Positions 61,882 to 64,000 of a stretch of DNA of 64,000 bases are shown in pieces (position 1 is the first letter of the stretch; each line of letters starts with the position of its first letter). Under the pieces are notes generated by a model. That model saw only the letters and a program-made list of their open reading frames with translations, had not been told where the DNA came from and ran no database searches. The DNA lies in the NCBI RefSeq assembly GCF_030814015.1, contig NZ_JAUSUL010000001.1, positions 834,001 to 898,000 on the forward strand, written 5' to 3'. The position numbers and the translations under genes were made by a program. The stretch comes from Amorphus orientalis (GTDB lineage: Bacteria; Pseudomonadota; Alphaproteobacteria; Rhizobiales; Amorphaceae).

Positions 61882-62994
61882 ATGTCCCACAACACTTTCG
61901 GCCATCTGTTCCGCCTTACGACCTTCGGGGAAAGCCACGGCCCGGCGATCGGCTGCGTCGTCGACGGCTGCCCGCCCGGCATCGCGATCACCCGCGAGGA
62001 GATCCAGACCGCGCTCGACCGGCGCCGTCCGGGTCAGTCGCGCTTCACCACCCAGCGCCGCGAGCCGGACGAGGTGCGTATCCTCTCCGGCGTGATGGAG
62101 GACGAGGCGGGTGTGACCCGGACCACCGGCACTCCGATCGCGCTTCTGATCGAAAACGTCGACCAGCGCTCCAAGGACTACGGCGCGATCTCCGACCGCT
62201 ACCGGCCGGGCCACGCCGACTTCACCTACGACACCAAGTACGGACTGCGCGACCCGCGCGGCGGCGGCCGGTCCTCCGCGCGCGAGACCGCGGCTCGGGT
62301 GGCTGCCGGCGCGATCGCGGCCAAGGTGGTGGCCGGCGTCCGGATCCGGGGCGCGCTCGTCCAAATCGGTCCGCACGAGATCGACCGTACCGCCTGGGAC
62401 TGGGACCAGGTCGGCGAAAATCCATTCTTCTGCCCCGATCCGGGCACGGTGGAGGTCTGGAGCGACTATCTCGACAGCGTTCGCAAGCGGGGCTCGTCGA
62501 CGGGCGCCGTGGTCGAGGTGGTCGCCGAAGGCGTCCCGCCCGGGTGGGGTGCGCCGATCTACGGAAAGCTCGATCAGGATCTGGCATCGGCCATGATGTC
62601 GATCAACGCGGTGAAGGGCGTCGAGATCGGGGCGGGGTTCGCCGCCGCGGTCCTCTCGGGCGAAGAGAACGCCGACGAGATGATCCCGGGCAACGACGGA
62701 ACCCCGCGGTTCGCTTCCAACCACGCCGGCGGCGTTCTGGGCGGCATATCCACCGGCCAGCCGGTCGTGGTCCGGTTCGCGGTGAAACCGACCTCATCGA
62801 TCCTCACACCGCGCCGCTCGATCACGCAGTCGGGCGAGGCGGTGGACGTGTCCACCAAAGGCCGTCACGATCCATGCGTTGGCATCCGCGCCGTTCCGGT
62901 CGGCGAAGCGATGCTCGCGCTCGTGCTCGCCGATCATGCGCTGCGCCATCGCGGCCAGGTCGGTGCGCCAATCAGCGAGACAGGAGTATCATGA
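61882..62994 (+). CDS. aroC: Chorismate synthase
   Basis: A 370-residue enzyme of normal length. [72 protein letters not shown] and [17 protein letters not shown] are the three family signatures and bind FMN and EPSP. It makes chorismate, the last step of the shikimate pathway. Its stop overlaps the ribB start (ATGA). Confidence 0.97.
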   Translation: MSHNTFGHLFRLTTFGESHGPAIGCVVDGCPPGIAITREEIQTALDRRRPGQSRFTTQRREPDEVRILSGVMEDEAGVTRTTGTPIALLIENVDQRSKDYGAISDRYRPGHADFTYDTKYGLRDPRGGGRSSARETAARVAAGAIAAKVVAGVRIRGALVQIGPHEIDRTAWDWDQVGENPFFCPDPGTVEVWSDYLDSVRKRGSSTGAVVEVVAEGVPPGWGAPIYGKLDQDLASAMMSINAVKGVEIGAGFAAAVLSGEENADEMIPGNDGTPRFASNHAGGVLGGISTGQPVVVRFAVKPTSSILTPRRSITQSGEAVDVSTKGRHDPCVGIRAVPVGEAMLALVLADHALRHRGQVGAPISETGVS

Positions 62995-64000
62995 CCGAAG
63001 AGGCCAGCCGCGTCGCCGACGCGATCCGTGCGTTCGAGCGCGGCGAGATCGTCGTCGTGACCGACGACAACGACCGCGAGAACGAGGGCGACCTGATCGT
63101 GGCGGCAAACCACGCCACGCCGGAAAAGCTCGCCTTCATCGTCCGGCACACCAGCGGCATTGTCTGCGCGCCGATGACGCGGGCCGACGCCGAGCGTCTC
63201 AACCTCGCGCCGATGGTGTCCGACAACAACGCGCCGCTTTCGACCGCCTTCACGGTGTCCGTCGACGTGCGCCACGGCCTGACCACCGGCATTTCCGCCG
63301 AAGAGCGGTGCAATACCGTCCGGGCGCTCGCCAATCCCAATTCCGGCGGCGGCGATTTCGTGCGTCCGGGTCACGTCTTTCCGCTGATCGCCCGGGACGG
63401 CGGAGTGCTGATGCGCTCCGGCCATACGGAAGCCGCCGTCGATCTGTGCAAGCTCGCCGGACTGCCGCCGGTCGGCGTGATCTGCGAGCTGGTCAACGAC
63501 GACGGGACGGTAAAGCGCGGTGACCAGGTGACGGGCTTTGCCGACGAGCACGGTCTGAAGACCGTTTCGGTCGCGGATCTGATCGCGTGGCGGCAGCGCA
63601 CCGAGCGGCTGGTGGAGCGCGCCGGCGAGGCGATCATCCAGACGCCGATCGGCGAGGCGCAGGCGGTCAGCTATCGCACCCGCTTCGATACCGTCCAGCA
63701 CCTAGCGCTGATCTTCGGCGACATCCGCGACGGTGAATCGATCCCGGCGCGGCTTCAGCGCGAAGCGCTTCCGGAGGACGTGTTCGGCAAGGATCGCCCG
63801 ATCGAGCGCATCCTTGAGCGCATCGACGAGGCCAAGCGCGGCGTGGTCGTCTATCTGCGCGACGGCTCGGCGGGCGTGGCGCCGAGTTCGGAGCGGGCGC
63901 GCAATGCGCTGGGGCTGGACGAGGAACACGACACCGCCCGCCAGCGCGAGGACGAATGGCGGGAGATCGGCCTCGGTGCCCAGATCCTGCGCGATCTCGG
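62991..64000 (+). CDS. ribB: 3,4-dihydroxy-2-butanone 4-phosphate synthase with decayed GTP cyclohydrolase II domain, cut by window end
   Basis: The first 336 codons are in the window. Residues 1-205 are a full RibB domain: [13 protein letters not shown] with the catalytic acidic loop, [10 protein letters not shown], and GHTEAAVDL. From about 225 a GTP cyclohydrolase II-like region follows ([25 protein letters not shown]...[10 protein letters not shown]...GAQILRDLG), but the zinc-binding cysteines (the HSEC and RCDC positions) are missing, so this part is probably inactive, as in RibBX proteins. It supplies one of the two riboflavin precursors. It overlaps aroC by four bases. Confidence 0.92.
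   Translation, partial: MTEEASRVADAIRAFERGEIVVVTDDNDRENEGDLIVAANHATPEKLAFIVRHTSGIVCAPMTRADAERLNLAPMVSDNNAPLSTAFTVSVDVRHGLTTGISAEERCNTVRALANPNSGGGDFVRPGHVFPLIARDGGVLMRSGHTEAAVDLCKLAGLPPVGVICELVNDDGTVKRGDQVTGFADEHGLKTVSVADLIAWRQRTERLVERAGEAIIQTPIGEAQAVSYRTRFDTVQHLALIFGDIRDGESIPARLQREALPEDVFGKDRPIERILERIDEAKRGVVVYLRDGSAGVAPSSERARNALGLDEEHDTARQREDEWREIGLGAQILRDL

Noticed and set aside
1-64000. CRISPR array, insertion sequence, prophage or defence island
   Set aside because: No regularly spaced repeats, transposase, integrase, Cas or restriction genes were found on either strand.

Overview
The window is a dense, GC-rich chromosome segment of a free-living alphaproteobacterium, probably marine. 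This rests on the gene families and neighbourhoods: two TRAP carriers, a MerR-controlled beta-oxidation locus, an OxyR/AhpC/AhpF block, a RibB with a decayed GTP cyclohydrolase II tail, and the order fabI / histidine phosphatase / aroC / ribB, which I recall from Hyphomicrobiales. The order-level placement is an inference. There are about 57 protein genes, one tRNA-Glu, and no rRNA, insertion sequence, prophage or CRISPR array.

Layout. 1-9381 is the end of a type VI secretion locus: the C-terminal part of TssM, TagF, a PP2C phosphatase, a Ser/Thr kinase, a coiled-coil protein and a ParA/MinD-like ATPase, then on the minus strand a second kinase and a secreted protein. A tRNA-Glu with a good promoter follows at 9647-9721. 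9874-13514 (minus) is a compact three-gene unit: a LodA/GoxA-type cysteine tryptophylquinone amino-acid oxidase with a Tat signal, its LodB-like flavoprotein, and a RidA with its own export signal. A 15% GC island lies just upstream. I consider this the most novel system here. 13882-21141 (minus) is a sugar-acid operon (TRAP P-Q-M, a 53-aa membrane protein, an IlvD/Edd dehydratase, an RraA-like protein, 2-oxoglutarate semialdehyde dehydrogenase) with a divergent GntR regulator.

22044-25439 (minus) is ahpC-ahpF-oxyR with a plausible OxyR site. 26002-30038 is dabB-dabA, an energy-coupled inorganic carbon uptake system. 30112-33899 (minus) is a second TRAP carrier with an OsmC protein and a carboxymuconolactone decarboxylase-family protein, divergent from a LysR gene. 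35918-45101 is fatty-acid or acyl-CoA degradation: FadD, a MerR/LiuR-like regulator, thiolase, a FadN-type two-domain enzyme, acyl-CoA dehydrogenase, an SCP2 protein and a convergent FadL. Related palindromes lie upstream of fadD and fadL. 45460-50092 holds GlcG-like, SnoaL-like, SDR, MFS and AcuI-like genes of unknown joint purpose.

50345-64000 is mostly housekeeping: a tyrosine-phosphatase-like protein, an HD hydrolase, YgfZ, dihydroorotase, DMT and LysE exporters, Nudix, SRAP, GST, a D-2-hydroxyacid dehydrogenase, FabI, a histidine phosphatase, chorismate synthase and RibB (cut by the window end).
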